Shown piece after piece: positions 42,756 to 52,203 of a DNA stretch of 64,000 bases. The notes under the pieces were generated by a model. That model was not told where the DNA came from and did not search any database. It was given only the letters and a program-made list of their open reading frames with translations. Position 1 is the stretch's first letter. Each line of letters begins with the position of its first letter. Origin of the DNA: Bacillota bacterium (GTDB taxonomy: Bacteria; Bacillota; Clostridia; Acetivibrionales; DSM-1351). Location of the stretch: assembly GCA_023409265.1 (NCBI GenBank), contig JAEYHZ010000036.1, positions 124,001 through 188,000 of the forward strand. Direction: 5' to 3'. The position numbers and the translations under genes were made by a program.

Positions 42756-44995
42756 TGATACTGTTTAGAAAAGTAATACGTACCATGCTGGAGCACAAGG
42801 CCCGGTACATCGGCGCTATGCTTTTGCTGATGATCAGTAGTATGATGTTTATCATAATGAATATGACATCTATCAATTTGAACAATACATTCACGGTGTT
42901 TGCAGAGCGTAATGTTTTGTCTGATGCGGAGTTTTCTACCGATAACGAAATTGACGCTGCCGCCCTGGGTGAACAATTTGCTGCAAAGGTTGAGCTTGGC
43001 GGCACAGCGGACTGCGAGGTAAGACCCGGCCAGACGCTGAGAGTGTTCTCCATGATGAACACGGTAAATATTCCTGCTACCCAAAAAGGGAACCCCCCGG
43101 GCGATTCGGAAATTATACTCGATCGGTTGTTTGCCGAAACAAACGGCTATCAAATCGGCGGTACAATTACTGTCGCGAACAAGGATTTCACAATTTCGGG
43201 CTATACTCTTTTGCCCAATTTTATTTATGTTATCAAGTCCAAAGAAGCGATGATGAACGACCCTAAAACCTTCGGCGTGGGTGTGGTCGGCAAAGCTGAG
43301 TTTGACGCCCTCCCGGATCGGAATAAGGTTTATGCCATTCGTTTTAATGATAGAGAAAATATCAAATCCCAGGAGGCGGCAGTAAAAAACATGCTACGTT
43401 CAGAGGGTGTCCACATAACGAACTGGCAGAGCACCGAAAAGAAAGTAAACGTTTCCTATGTTCCCATGGAGGTTAGCGTATTATCCACAATGAGCGCTGC
43501 AGTTCCGCTTGCCATGCTTGCGCTTACCTGTGTTTTGCTTGGAATGGTGATGTGGCGGATGATTAGAAGTGAATCAGTCATGATCGGAACATTCTACGCT
43601 CAAGGCTATAGAAGACGGGAATTGCGCCGCCATTATCTGATGTTTCCGCTTTTGGTGTCTGTGATAGGCTCGGTGATTGGCTCCGTATTGGGATTTTTGC
43701 TGGTGGGCAGTATGTTTAACTTTATGCTGACTGCTTTTCCCATGCCGGTTTATGAAACCATATTCAATCCCTGGCTGATTGTTTTTGCTGTTCTCCTTCC
43801 GATTATAATTCTTGGCGGTGTCACATGGGTAATTGTTGGGGAGATACTGAAAACTCCGCCGGCAATACTCATGAAAGGCGGAGAAGTAAAAAATAAGACT
43901 AATTTTATAGAGCGGAATCTGCGGCTTGATCGATTGAGATTTAATGCAAAATTTCAAATCAGGGAGCAGGTTCGCAGCTTATCCAGAACTTTCTTCCTGC
44001 TGCTTGGAGTTGTTATTGCCACTATGCTGATGTTGTACGGTTTGACCATGAAAAGCTCCGTTGACTATATGCTCAACGAAGGTGTAAAGGAAATGTATAA
44101 CCTTAAGTATGAGTACGTTTTCACATCTAAAAAAACCGGAATTCCGCCGGTGGGAACCGAACAATTCGGTGCGGCCTATGTGAGCCTTGCAGATAATGAA
44201 GACGTAAGCTTCTATGTTACCGGAGTTCTGCCAGATACAGAAAGAATCATACTAAAAGACACATCCGGGCAACTCTTCAAACCGGAACAGACCACAATCA
44301 CGGCTACGCTGGCGCAAAAGTTGAATGTGAACAAGGGTAGCAGTGTGACGGTGTTCGACACGGATAATGGAAAGGAACACACCTTTGTAATTGAAAAGGT
44401 AGCCGATACCTATGCAGGGGATTTCCTGTTTATGCCTTTAGATCAGTTCAACTCTGAGTTTGGGCTCCCCGCTGGTACTTATATTGGTATCTGGAGTGAC
44501 GAACCAATAACTTTTGCCCAGGGAGAGATTCAGAGTACAAAATCTATTGACGCCATCGTCAAGGGATTCGGCATGTTGATTGACCAAATGGGTACTATGA
44601 TTTATGGACTTATCGCCGCTGCCTTTATACTTGGTTTGATTATCATATATATCGTAACCGGCTTAGTGGTTGACGAAAGCCGAACCAGTATATCGTTAAT
44701 GAAGGTGTTCGGATACAGGAAAAAGGAAATTGGCAGATTAATATTGGGTAGCAATACCTTAATTGTTATAGCAGGCTATCTGCTCGGCATTCCAGCTTTG
44801 CTGGGAACCGTCGGGATGCTGTACGGCTCACTTTCAGAGAGCCTGCAAATCGTTTTACCGGTTAAACTTAACCTCTGGTATATGCTATTGGGTTTTGCTG
44901 TTGTGATGGTTACTTTTGAGTTCGCAAAATTGATGTACAGAAAAAAGTTGGCGCGTATACCAATGAGCGAAGCTCTAAAAGCGGGAACGGAATAA
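42755..44995 (+). CDS. FtsX-like ABC permease
   Basis: 746 residues. Helix at about 14-36, a large outer domain (about 40-240), three helices of a first FtsX domain (about 245-360), a second outer domain (about 400-600) and a second FtsX domain (about 610-740). This duplicated layout is typical of lipoprotein or peptide exporters and antimicrobial-peptide detoxifying transporters. ATG overlaps the ATPase stop. A histidine-kinase fragment lies just downstream. Confidence 0.9.
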   Translation: MILFRKVIRTMLEHKARYIGAMLLLMISSMMFIIMNMTSINLNNTFTVFAERNVLSDAEFSTDNEIDAAALGEQFAAKVELGGTADCEVRPGQTLRVFSMMNTVNIPATQKGNPPGDSEIILDRLFAETNGYQIGGTITVANKDFTISGYTLLPNFIYVIKSKEAMMNDPKTFGVGVVGKAEFDALPDRNKVYAIRFNDRENIKSQEAAVKNMLRSEGVHITNWQSTEKKVNVSYVPMEVSVLSTMSAAVPLAMLALTCVLLGMVMWRMIRSESVMIGTFYAQGYRRRELRRHYLMFPLLVSVIGSVIGSVLGFLLVGSMFNFMLTAFPMPVYETIFNPWLIVFAVLLPIIILGGVTWVIVGEILKTPPAILMKGGEVKNKTNFIERNLRLDRLRFNAKFQIREQVRSLSRTFFLLLGVVIATMLMLYGLTMKSSVDYMLNEGVKEMYNLKYEYVFTSKKTGIPPVGTEQFGAAYVSLADNEDVSFYVTGVLPDTERIILKDTSGQLFKPEQTTITATLAQKLNVNKGSSVTVFDTDNGKEHTFVIEKVADTYAGDFLFMPLDQFNSEFGLPAGTYIGIWSDEPITFAQGEIQSTKSIDAIVKGFGMLIDQMGTMIYGLIAAAFILGLIIIYIVTGLVVDESRTSISLMKVFGYRKKEIGRLILGSNTLIVIAGYLLGIPALLGTVGMLYGSLSESLQIVLPVKLNLWYMLLGFAVVMVTFEFAKLMYRKKLARIPMSEALKAGTE

Positions 44996-45050
44996 AAGTA
45001 CTGAATTTAATAAGAATAAATTTAGTGAGAAAAGTTAGACTTCTAATTAG

Positions 45051-45188
45051 ACAAACACCGGAGGAGCAGGGTTGGATTTGGCAATAGCACAAGAAATTGT
45101 CACGGCTCACGATGGAATAATCTCTATGGAATGCAACATAGAAAATACTACATTTACAGTAAAGCTTCCGAATATAAGAAAATCTTAA
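45051..45188 (+). pseudogene. C-terminal remnant of a histidine kinase
   Basis: A frame reading TNTGGAGLDLAIAQEIVTAH, then GIISMEC and TTFTVKLPN to TAA at 45186-45188 is the G2 box and end of an HATPase domain, with GLGLAI altered to GLDLAI. A TAG lies just upstream and the remaining kinase is missing. It suggests that the ABC exporter was once linked with a two-component system. Confidence 0.75.
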
Positions 45189-45217
45189 GAAGTTCATAAG
45201 ATAGTATTCCAACATAG

Positions 45218-45268
45218 CTCCTTATTCTGTGTTTAAATAATATCAGCACAGAATAAGGAGTTGTTTTA
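45218..45268 (+). terminator. Terminator after the ABC exporter locus
   Basis: CTCCTTATTCTGTG and CACAGAATAAGGAG form a 14-bp stem, followed by TTGTTTTATT. Confidence 0.85.
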
Positions 45269-45452
45269 TTGTACTTGAACTAAAATTACTATGCAAAAGT
45301 AAAGTCTCTAAAGTTTTTGCCTTTTTGTATATATGAAACCAAGTCGAAGCTTCTAAATTAAAATACCGGCTTTGATATGAAATATCTGGCAAACAAGGTG
45401 TTTAATCTGCCCCTACGTATTGCTTGAAAATGACATATTAGTATGCCCTGGT

Positions 45453-45477
45453 GTTTATAAACTGGGTGTTTATAAAC
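45453..45477. repeat. Two direct copies of a 10-bp palindrome
   Basis: GTTTATAAAC occurs at 45453-45462 and 45468-45477 within a direct repeat of GGTGTTTATAAACTG, 45 nt before the VanZ-like start. It may be an operator. The stretch 45270-45450 has nothing else of note. Confidence 0.6.
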
Positions 45478-45522
45478 TGAACGTCAAAAAATAAGCAGGA
45501 TTTAATGCAAAATGGAGGTATT

Positions 45523-46074
45523 ATGAATAAACAAGAACGAATTAAAACAGTCTTATTATATGGTGTTTTCATTTGTTACTTACTTTTGTTAATGAAAATA
45601 TTGATCTTATCAAGGATTACTCTTTTGGAGCTATTTTATAGTGGAAGGACTTTATCCAGGTCAATAAATCTCATTCCATTTTATAGTATAATGGAATATA
45701 TATCAGGCAGCTCTGAAATTACGAAAGCATCCGCTTTTGTTAATGTGGCTGGAAATATCGTTATTTTTATTCCCCTTGGTATATATTTACCTTTATTCAA
45801 AAATGATAAAAGAGTAATAACCAATTTATTGTTTATATTGATAGTAAGTTTATTTGTTGAAATCATTCAGGGGCTTTTAGCCATCGGAGCATCAGACATT
45901 GATGATGTAATTCTAAATTGTTTGGGTGGATGGATTGGTATTTTAGGGTATAAGTTTTCATTATTTATATTACGAGATGAGAAAATAGTACATACAGCTA
46001 TCACAGTACTATCTGCTATCATAGGATTGCCTGTTACATTTTATTTTTTATTCGTAATTAAAATGACATTCTGA
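45523..46074 (+). CDS. VanZ-like membrane protein
   Basis: 183 residues, five predicted helices. VanZ-family layout: SINLIPFYSIMEYI after the first helix, NVAGNIVIFIPLGIYLPLF, then FVEIIQGLLAIGASDIDDVI and LNCLGGWIGILGY. Family members give low-level teicoplanin resistance in some enterococci; most have unknown roles in the envelope. GGAGG before the ATG at 45523 decides the start. A tandem palindrome lies in its promoter region. Confidence 0.87.
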   Translation: MNKQERIKTVLLYGVFICYLLLLMKILILSRITLLELFYSGRTLSRSINLIPFYSIMEYISGSSEITKASAFVNVAGNIVIFIPLGIYLPLFKNDKRVITNLLFILIVSLFVEIIQGLLAIGASDIDDVILNCLGGWIGILGYKFSLFILRDEKIVHTAITVLSAIIGLPVTFYFLFVIKMTF

Positions 46075-46088
46075 ATATCTTTGAGGAA

Positions 46089-46161
46089 ATTATATTTGTT
46101 TGTATTTTTAACAGTTTATATTAAATTATGATAAAATAATACTTATATGAATATCATGGCT
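46089..46161 (+). repeat. Dispersed repeat, copy 2
   Basis: Nearly the same as 38492-38566 (one T fewer in the T-run, a small gap before ATGGCT). See copy 1. Confidence 0.75.
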
Positions 46162-46236
46162 AAAAATGGGAAGTTGATTATGTATGATAAAGCTTTGAAT
46201 GCCAACTAGATAGCATTATAGAAACAATATACAATA

Positions 46237-46437
46237 TACAAGTTAGATAAGATAGCACCTGGAACATCTAATGATGATACATTATTAGATGGAATGGAAG
46301 GCAAGTACTACTCATCAACTCCACTCTTAAATGACTTTGAAATATACGGATGCTCAAAAATATATGCTTGTGGTGATGGAAGTGGCATTACACGCTCCCT
46401 CACACAAGCTGGAGCAAAATGGACTTTATATTGCTGA
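46237..46437 (+). pseudogene. C-terminal remnant of an FAD-dependent dehydrogenase
   Basis: A 66-codon frame includes DGMEGKYYSSTPLLNDFEIY and KIYACGDGSGITRSLTQAGA, the FAD-binding end of the NAD(FAD)-utilising dehydrogenase family. There is no start and the N-terminal Rossmann parts are missing. 46440-46640 downstream is gene-free. Confidence 0.7.
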
Positions 46438-46650
46438 TAAAATTTTAAACGACATATCAATCAGCTACCTACTAGTTATTAAACGGTGAAAGTGTTCAAT
46501 GATTTTGCTGGGTTTATATATGTGGGTTCACATTTGCTTACTGGCAATAGAGGATACTTGGGGAGAATGTTATTTATTTATAGAAAACAGAAATTTGTGG
46601 AGGACTATATGGATGCGTATTCAGTTTAATAATATGGAGAACATGAAAAT

Positions 46651-47421
46651 ATGAAGACAAGTGCTTTATATATTATGACAATTATTTTATTACTTTCATG
46701 GTGTTCGGGATATTCTCAGAGTGTACCGCCTCAATCTGGAATTGAAGCTAAAACCGTGAATGCGCCTTCGACGAATACTATTGATTTGGAAGCAAAGATC
46801 AATCAGGCCGGAAATGATGAGTGGAAAGCGTATCGGTCTATCCTGTCAGGCAACTTTACTCTGATAAATGAGGATGATTATAAATCAGAGATGGAGTATT
46901 TATACAAGAAGGATTCTCAAAATGGAAAATGTGAATGGAAATATGTTTTGATGGATTTTAACAAGGACGGCAGCGATGAACTGTTCATTAAGTTAACTCC
47001 CAATCACGACTCGGCGCTTTTCCGTTATGAGAACGGAAATATAGAATGCATTTACATTGATGATTTAGAAATGAATTGTTTTACCCAGCCGTTAAAAGGT
47101 GGAAAGTTGCTTGAAACGTATAATTATTGGATTGCTCCCACTAAAACCATTTTTGAACTTGATTCCGAATTTAAGTCTGTAAATCAAAAGCGGTATATTT
47201 CGATAACCGTCGATAATTATAAATATTATAAGAAAAATTATGGTGAAATAATAAATCAATTCCCTACAATCACAAAAGAGGGAGTATATTATTTTCAAGA
47301 GATAGACGGTAAAATAAACGAATTGCCGAAAGAAGATTGGAAACGAATACAGAAAGATATTGAGGAACAGATTGTCCCCGACAGCGAGTGGAAGAATTGT
47401 TCTGAACTTGGCGCAAAATGA
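46651..47421 (+). CDS. Predicted lipoprotein or secreted protein, unknown
   Basis: 256 residues. N-terminal MKTSALYIMTIILLLSWCSG is a signal with a possible lipobox at Cys18 (LSWC). One segment, LMDFNKDGSDELFI, is like the calcium-loop strands of VCBS/FG-GAP-type repeats. The rest is beta-rich and unrecognised. GGAG lies 17 nt upstream, AACATGAAA nearer, so the RBS is weak. It stands alone between a gene fragment and a terminator. Confidence 0.6.
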   Translation: MKTSALYIMTIILLLSWCSGYSQSVPPQSGIEAKTVNAPSTNTIDLEAKINQAGNDEWKAYRSILSGNFTLINEDDYKSEMEYLYKKDSQNGKCEWKYVLMDFNKDGSDELFIKLTPNHDSALFRYENGNIECIYIDDLEMNCFTQPLKGGKLLETYNYWIAPTKTIFELDSEFKSVNQKRYISITVDNYKYYKKNYGEIINQFPTITKEGVYYFQEIDGKINELPKEDWKRIQKDIEEQIVPDSEWKNCSELGAK

Positions 47422-47512
47422 CATAGGAAAAGCTGTATAATATAAGCATAATTACAGTTTAATGATTATTACTAAATTCCTATTATGTTTATAACATGAA
47501 GTTCGTCCTGGT

Positions 47513-47547
47513 GAAGATAATAACGCAACATGATTATCTTCTTTTTT
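47513..47547 (+). terminator. Terminator after the lipoprotein gene
   Basis: GAAGATAAT and ATTATCTTC pair around an 11-nt loop, then TTTTTTC. Confidence 0.8.
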
Positions 47548-47549
47548 CA

Positions 47550-47931
47550 TGACTATTTTGGTTGATTTAATTTTAAATGAAATTGTTTAAAAAAGGGAAG
47601 GGAAGCTAAATGTTACTGAGATGAAATGTGTAATATTATAAATTCTGGACATGTACAATTTTCGGAAACTTAAAATGAAATATATAAATTAAGTAATGAA
47701 GCAAAAGTTGATATTGCATTTTTTGGTTTTCAAGAATTTGAATACACGAGAAAATATACAGACCAAGAGCTTTTACTAATTTCACCTAAGCTTACTCTAT
47801 TGATACAATTGTATTAGGCTGATAAAATCATTTACGTATAATGGCTAGATTTATCAGAAGATAATCCATATGACTAATTCTTAATTACAATAATGCCTAG
47901 TATTAACTAATTAGAGAGATATATTATCCAT
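47550..47931. other. Gene-free stretch with a possible decayed frame
   Basis: One plus frame (about 47688-47819) reads KLSNEAKVDIAFFGFQEFEY and onwards to a stop, without start. It looks protein-like, but I cannot place it. Confidence 0.3.
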
Positions 47932-48045
47932 ATGCGTAAATATGAAGTGATAGAACTGGCTAAGAAAGAAGGAGGTGTGACTGAAAATCAAATTCGTAAA
48001 ATTACAAATGTGTCCAGGACTTTATTATATGGAAAGCTACTATAG
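47932..48045 (+). CDS. 37-codon HTH-like open frame
   Basis: ATG at 47932 opens MRKYEVIELAKKEGGVTENQ and continues IRKITNVSRTLLYGKLL to TAG. The composition suggests a helix-turn-helix start, cut short. It lies 45 nt upstream of the WYL regulator. Probably a fragment. Confidence 0.3.
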   Translation: MRKYEVIELAKKEGGVTENQIRKITNVSRTLLYGKLL

Positions 48046-48090
48046 GAAGGGAACAAGTAATCATTCCTTACTATATAGAGGTGAATTTAT

Positions 48091-49050
48091 ATGCCTAAAA
48101 TTGACAATATGCTAGCGATTTTATGGATGCTTAGTTCGGGTGAAAAAGTTACTGCAAAACAAATTTCAGAAAAGTTGGAGATGAATATAAGAACCGTGTA
48201 TCGATATATTGATACACTTTCAACAAGTGGTGTACCCATAATTTCAGACACAGGGCATAACGGTGGATACACTTTATCAAACAATTTCATTGAAGCTCCC
48301 CTTTTTTTTGATTCTGAGGAGCAAATCTCACTAGTTCACGCTGCTGTTTTTGCAGAAGAAGCAGGATATTATGGTGGTGAAGCACTAAATAGGGCTATCT
48401 CAAAGCTAAGCAACTATTCAAATCAGGTTAAGGAAACAAAGATAAACCAACATTTAACCAGTCTTGAAGTAATAAATCGAGTAAGGTTCCACACTATGGA
48501 ACCTTACTTAAAAGATTTGGAGCAGACCATAGCTAACAGATACTCTGTAAAAATTTTATACCATAAAAGTGGTGAAGCTCAATCAAAGTATAGATTGGTT
48601 GATCCCTACAGAATTATTTATTGGAACAATAAGTGGTATATGATTGGATTTTGTCATTTTAGGAATAACATCCGTAGCTTTAGGGTAGATCGAATTGAAA
48701 GTCTAGTGATTACGGAAAATAAGTTTAATTATCCAGAAGATTTTTCAGCACGTGACTTTTTTTTGAAAAACCTTCTACCTACAGAAGATAATGAAGGGAT
48801 CATTTCCTTGGTTGTTAATGGAAGTAAAAGTACATTGAATGATGTTTGCCAGCATTGGTTTTTAGGAAATTATTTACAAGAACGCACTTCAAATCAAGCA
48901 ATATTTCTTCTTGAAAAAAGTATACTACATACATATGTACCTTATTTACTTTTACCGTATGGTAAATCTATTCAGGTTATTGAGCCAATAAGTTTTAAGA
49001 AAAAACTTATTGAAGTTCTATCGGAATTAATACAATTTCATCAAATATAA
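48091..49050 (+). CDS. HTH-WYL transcriptional regulator (YafY-like)
   Basis: 319 residues: N-terminal winged helix (MLWMLSSGEKVTAKQISEKL region, 1-60: KQISEKLEMNIRTVYRYIDT), then a WYL domain (about 140-220: YRLVDPYRIIYWNNKWYMIG and RSFRVDRIESL) and a C-terminal WCX-type extension. WYL proteins bind ligands or nucleic acid and regulate stress genes. GAGGTGA precedes the ATG. It ends in a perfect terminator, and the DJ-1/PfpI gene that follows is the likely target. Confidence 0.88.
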   Translation: MPKIDNMLAILWMLSSGEKVTAKQISEKLEMNIRTVYRYIDTLSTSGVPIISDTGHNGGYTLSNNFIEAPLFFDSEEQISLVHAAVFAEEAGYYGGEALNRAISKLSNYSNQVKETKINQHLTSLEVINRVRFHTMEPYLKDLEQTIANRYSVKILYHKSGEAQSKYRLVDPYRIIYWNNKWYMIGFCHFRNNIRSFRVDRIESLVITENKFNYPEDFSARDFFLKNLLPTEDNEGIISLVVNGSKSTLNDVCQHWFLGNYLQERTSNQAIFLLEKSILHTYVPYLLLPYGKSIQVIEPISFKKKLIEVLSELIQFHQI

Positions 49051-49051
49051 A

Positions 49052-49088
49052 AACTTCCCTGACAGTAGCTGTCAGGGAAGTTTTATTA
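49052..49088 (+). terminator. Terminator after the WYL gene
   Basis: AACTTCCCTGACAG and CTGTCAGGGAAGTT form a 14-bp perfect stem around TAG, then TTATTA. Confidence 0.92.
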
Positions 49089-49125
49089 TAATAGGCTATA
49101 TAAAACATGATTGGAGTGTTATTTT

Positions 49126-49758
49126 ATGCAAAGAAAAAAAGTTTATCTTTATGTATTTAATACAATGTCAGACTGGGAATATGGATATTTAACTGCTGAA
49201 CTAAATTCAGGAAGATATTTCAAAAAAGATTTAGAACCTTTAAAAGTAGTTACTGTAGGAGCTAATAAAGAAATTATTACTACTATGGGAGGACTGAGCA
49301 TTAAACCAGACATTTCCCTTGATGAGTGTACTCTTGAGAGTAAAGATCTTTTAGTTTTACCTGGAGGAAATACTTGGGGAGAAGATATTCATCAACCCAT
49401 CTTGAAACGAGTTGGCGAAGCTTTAGAACTAGGCACTGGTATTGCAGCAATTTGTGGTGCAATTGAGGCACTAGCAAATGCTGGATATCTAGATTCTAGA
49501 AACCATACAAGCAATAGCTTGGAGTATACTAAAATGGTCTGTCCTAATTATAAAGGAGAACAATTTTATGAGATGGGACCTGTGGCAGCAAGCGATAATT
49601 TGATTACTGCATCAGGAGTAGCACCTCTGGAATTTGCAATGGAAGTACTGAAAAAATTAGATGTATTTGCACCAGGAACATTACATTCATGGTATAATCT
49701 AAATAAGACTCATAAACCTGAATACTTCTTCCAGTTAATGAATTCAATAAATAGTTGA
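49126..49758 (+). CDS. DJ-1/PfpI-family glutamine amidotransferase-like protein
   Basis: 210 residues. The nucleophile elbow is IAAICGAIEALANAG with C110, and the conserved acidic residue lies in the N-terminal strand region (SDWEYGYL). This is the branch of bacterial YdeA/PfpI-like proteins, acting as deglycases, chaperones or peptidase-like enzymes; the exact activity is unknown. ATG at 49126 is used. It follows a WYL regulator, and a terminator closes the unit. Confidence 0.85.
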   Translation: MQRKKVYLYVFNTMSDWEYGYLTAELNSGRYFKKDLEPLKVVTVGANKEIITTMGGLSIKPDISLDECTLESKDLLVLPGGNTWGEDIHQPILKRVGEALELGTGIAAICGAIEALANAGYLDSRNHTSNSLEYTKMVCPNYKGEQFYEMGPVAASDNLITASGVAPLEFAMEVLKKLDVFAPGTLHSWYNLNKTHKPEYFFQLMNSINS

Positions 49759-49799
49759 TCTAAAAAAAATCAACTAGGTAGATTATATTAGTTTAAATA

Positions 49800-49838
49800 A
49801 AAACATGCTTTTAGACAATGGCAGAGCATGTTTTTATT
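49800..49838 (+). terminator. Terminator after the DJ-1/PfpI gene
   Basis: AAACATGCT and AGCATGTTT pair, followed by TTATTTAT. Confidence 0.75.
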
Positions 49839-50030
49839 TATAGCTTAAAACAGTTTTTACCAATTTAACAACTATCAAAAATATAGTATAATGATAAAGT
49901 AAAGTTTTGACAGAAGAACCAACAAATTATAAGTTGAGATATACAGGAGCCTATCCAGCTATGACTTTTTAATTTTTAGATGATTAAAGGCTTTAAATAC
50001 ACTAAAAATTAATCATACGGTGATTTTAGC

Positions 50031-50696
50031 ATGGGATATGTAATGAGAAAAATAAAAACTTCTGATGTAAAAGTTTACTTTCCATTGATTATAAGCTTGG
50101 TTACTTTGTATATTAGCTACAAAGTATCTAATGCAAGTTTAATTATGATATCTGCATTTTGGGAAGCTGTAGTCTACGCATTTGATGAAGTTTCTTTTTT
50201 GTCTCACGATTTGACTTAATTTGTTCTGTCATTATAAAGTCGGCTAATACAGAGGCTACCAATTAGACATAAAGGAGTAATATACCCAGTTCTACATATT
50301 TTTGAGTATGATTATGATACTCTTTTTAAGGTATTTAAGTTTTCAGTTGGTCTAATTTTTGTATGTATCTTTATAACAATTAAGGTATTTGGAAATCCGT
50401 CGGAGCAAACTAGCCAGTTAATTACTGTGATAGGTATTAATTTCGGAATGCTAGGTATTTTAAAAATTCATTTTTATACGTTTTCGTACGATTGCAACGT
50501 CGAGAATAACAAGAAAAATATTATTCAAAGTTTACTCAATAGGGGAGTGCACACTGTTAATAATGTACTACATAATTATTATGAAGAAGGCTCAACTATA
50601 AAAGGAATCGCATTAATAATTGCTCTAATAACCCTTACAGTTCTAACACTATATTATAAAATTGAGTTATTATTATCTTACATCATTTATAAATGA
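50031..50696 (+). pseudogene. Probable broken small membrane protein gene
   Basis: Two open stretches lie in one frame, 50031-50219 and 50238-50696, split by TAA at 50217 and 50235. The first has a hydrophobic helix (FPLIISLVTLYISY), the second two or three (SVGLIFVCIFITIKVF; GIALIIALITLTVLTLYY). The second part has no good start. Together they would make about 220 residues. Two independent small genes cannot be excluded. No family recognised. Confidence 0.4.
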
Positions 50697-50751
50697 GGGA
50701 GATAAAGAGCCTTCATGGTTTGATACTAGAGTTCACAGATCAGAATGAATA

Positions 50752-50795
50752 TAAAAATGCTGGTACCTATAAGATAATACCAGGCATTTTTGTAT
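50752..50795 (+). terminator. Terminator after the broken membrane gene
   Basis: AAAAATGCTGGTA pairs with TACCAGGCATTTTT (one G-T) followed by GTATTC. It overlaps and argues against an 88-codon frame at 50693-50959. 50800-51051 holds no gene; a GGAAAGCTC/GAGCTTTCC hairpin sits at 50994-51017. Confidence 0.8.
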
Positions 50796-51051
50796 TCACT
50801 TATTTCAACCTAGATTGGACTGCAAATAAACATCTTCTGTTCGTTAGTAATATCCTGTTTACAGGGTGTTGCAACATTTCCTGCTTAACAACTAAGAATT
50901 TGGATAGACTTAATAATAATGCTAAAGGCGAGATACCTCATAGCAGAATGCTTTATTAAATTGTTCATTTTCAACTTATCTCTTTAAAGTGGTGGAAAGC
51001 TCTGTTAAGAGCTTTCCGTGAGTTTATGAACCTAATTTATAATTTACAATT

Positions 51052-52191
51052 TTATCCGAATAATCCGAGCAAAATACCAGCTGCTACGGCTGAACCTATT
51101 ACACCTGCCACGTTAGGACCCATAGCATGCATTAGTAGAAAGTTTGAGGGATTGGCTTTTTGTCCCTCCACCTGGGATACTCTCGCTGCCATTGGAACAG
51201 CAGATACACCGGCAGAGCCAATCAGTGGATTTATTTTTCCACCGGACAGCCAGCACATCAGTTTTCCTAAAAGCAGACCGCCAATGGTACTAAATATGAA
51301 AGCCATCAAGCCTAGCGCAATGATCATAAGTGTTTGAGGTTTTAAGAAGCGGTCTGCCACGGCCGTAGCGCCTACAGTCACACCGAGGAAGATGGTTACA
51401 ATGTTAATAAGGGCGTTTTGCACAGTGCTTGAAAGCCTTTCCACAACGCCGGACTCTTTAAATAAATTACCCAGCATCAGCATTCCTATGAGTGGAGCAA
51501 CGGAGGGGAGCAAAAGAACACAGAAAATTGTAACGGCAATGGGAAAGCATATCTTTTCAAGCTTTGACACTTCTCTTAGCTGCTCCATCTTTATTTCTCT
51601 TTCTTTTTTTGTGGTCAGTAGCCTCATCAAAGGAGGTTGTATTAAGGGGATTAATGCCATATAGGAATAGGCTGCTATGGCTATGGCAGGAAGTAGTTCC
51701 ACAGCAAGCTTTGTAGTAAGATATATTGCTGTAGGTCCGTCTGCCCCCCCTATCATGGCTATAGCTGCTGCTTCCTGCGGTGAAAAACCAAAGGCAATGG
51801 CTATGATAAAGGCAATAAATATTCCGAACTGTGCAGCGGCTCCTAAGAAGAGTCCGGACGGCCTTGCAATCAGCGGACCAAAGTCAGTCATTGCACCTAT
51901 TCCAAGAAAGATCAGCGATGGATATATCCCTTTTTTTACGCCTAAATACAGGTAGTATAGCAGTCCTCCCGGTTCGGTTGACCCAACCGCAGGCTCATTC
52001 ATAAGACCGGCAAGCGGTAAATTTGCAAGCAGCACACCAAATGCAATTGGCAACAGCAACAAAGGCTCAAATTTTCTTACAATGGCAAGATATATAAGGA
52101 TACAGGAGACTGCTAGCATGAGGCACTGCTGCCAGGTAAGGGCAGCAAAGCCGGAATTTGACCAGACATTTTGTAGTGCTTCTAAAAACAT
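51052..52191 (-). CDS. oadB: Na+-translocating decarboxylase beta subunit
   Basis: 379 residues, a very hydrophobic protein with about ten helices. Family motifs: FLGIGAMTDFGPLIARPSGL, the GGADGPTAIYLTTKLA segment with its essential Asp (MIGGADGPT), and LPSVAPLIGMLMLGNL. It couples decarboxylation of carboxybiotin to Na+ export across the membrane. It is the last gene of the oadA-oadG-carrier-oadB operon, 12 nt after the biotin carrier. Family members also serve methylmalonyl-CoA and glutaconyl-CoA decarboxylases; the oadA-like alpha subunit in this operon points to oxaloacetate. Confidence 0.92.
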   Translation of the reverse strand: MFLEALQNVWSNSGFAALTWQQCLMLAVSCILIYLAIVRKFEPLLLLPIAFGVLLANLPLAGLMNEPAVGSTEPGGLLYYLYLGVKKGIYPSLIFLGIGAMTDFGPLIARPSGLFLGAAAQFGIFIAFIIAIAFGFSPQEAAAIAMIGGADGPTAIYLTTKLAVELLPAIAIAAYSYMALIPLIQPPLMRLLTTKKEREIKMEQLREVSKLEKICFPIAVTIFCVLLLPSVAPLIGMLMLGNLFKESGVVERLSSTVQNALINIVTIFLGVTVGATAVADRFLKPQTLMIIALGLMAFIFSTIGGLLLGKLMCWLSGGKINPLIGSAGVSAVPMAARVSQVEGQKANPSNFLLMHAMGPNVAGVIGSAVAAGILLGLFG

Positions 52192-52203
52192 ATTATCACC
52201 CCA

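Noticed and set aside
43574..43957. 127-codon minus-strand frame inside the FtsX-like permease
   Set aside because: Antisense shadow of a well-supported gene.
50693..50959. 88-codon plus-strand frame
   Set aside because: It runs through a clear intrinsic terminator and has no protein-like motif.
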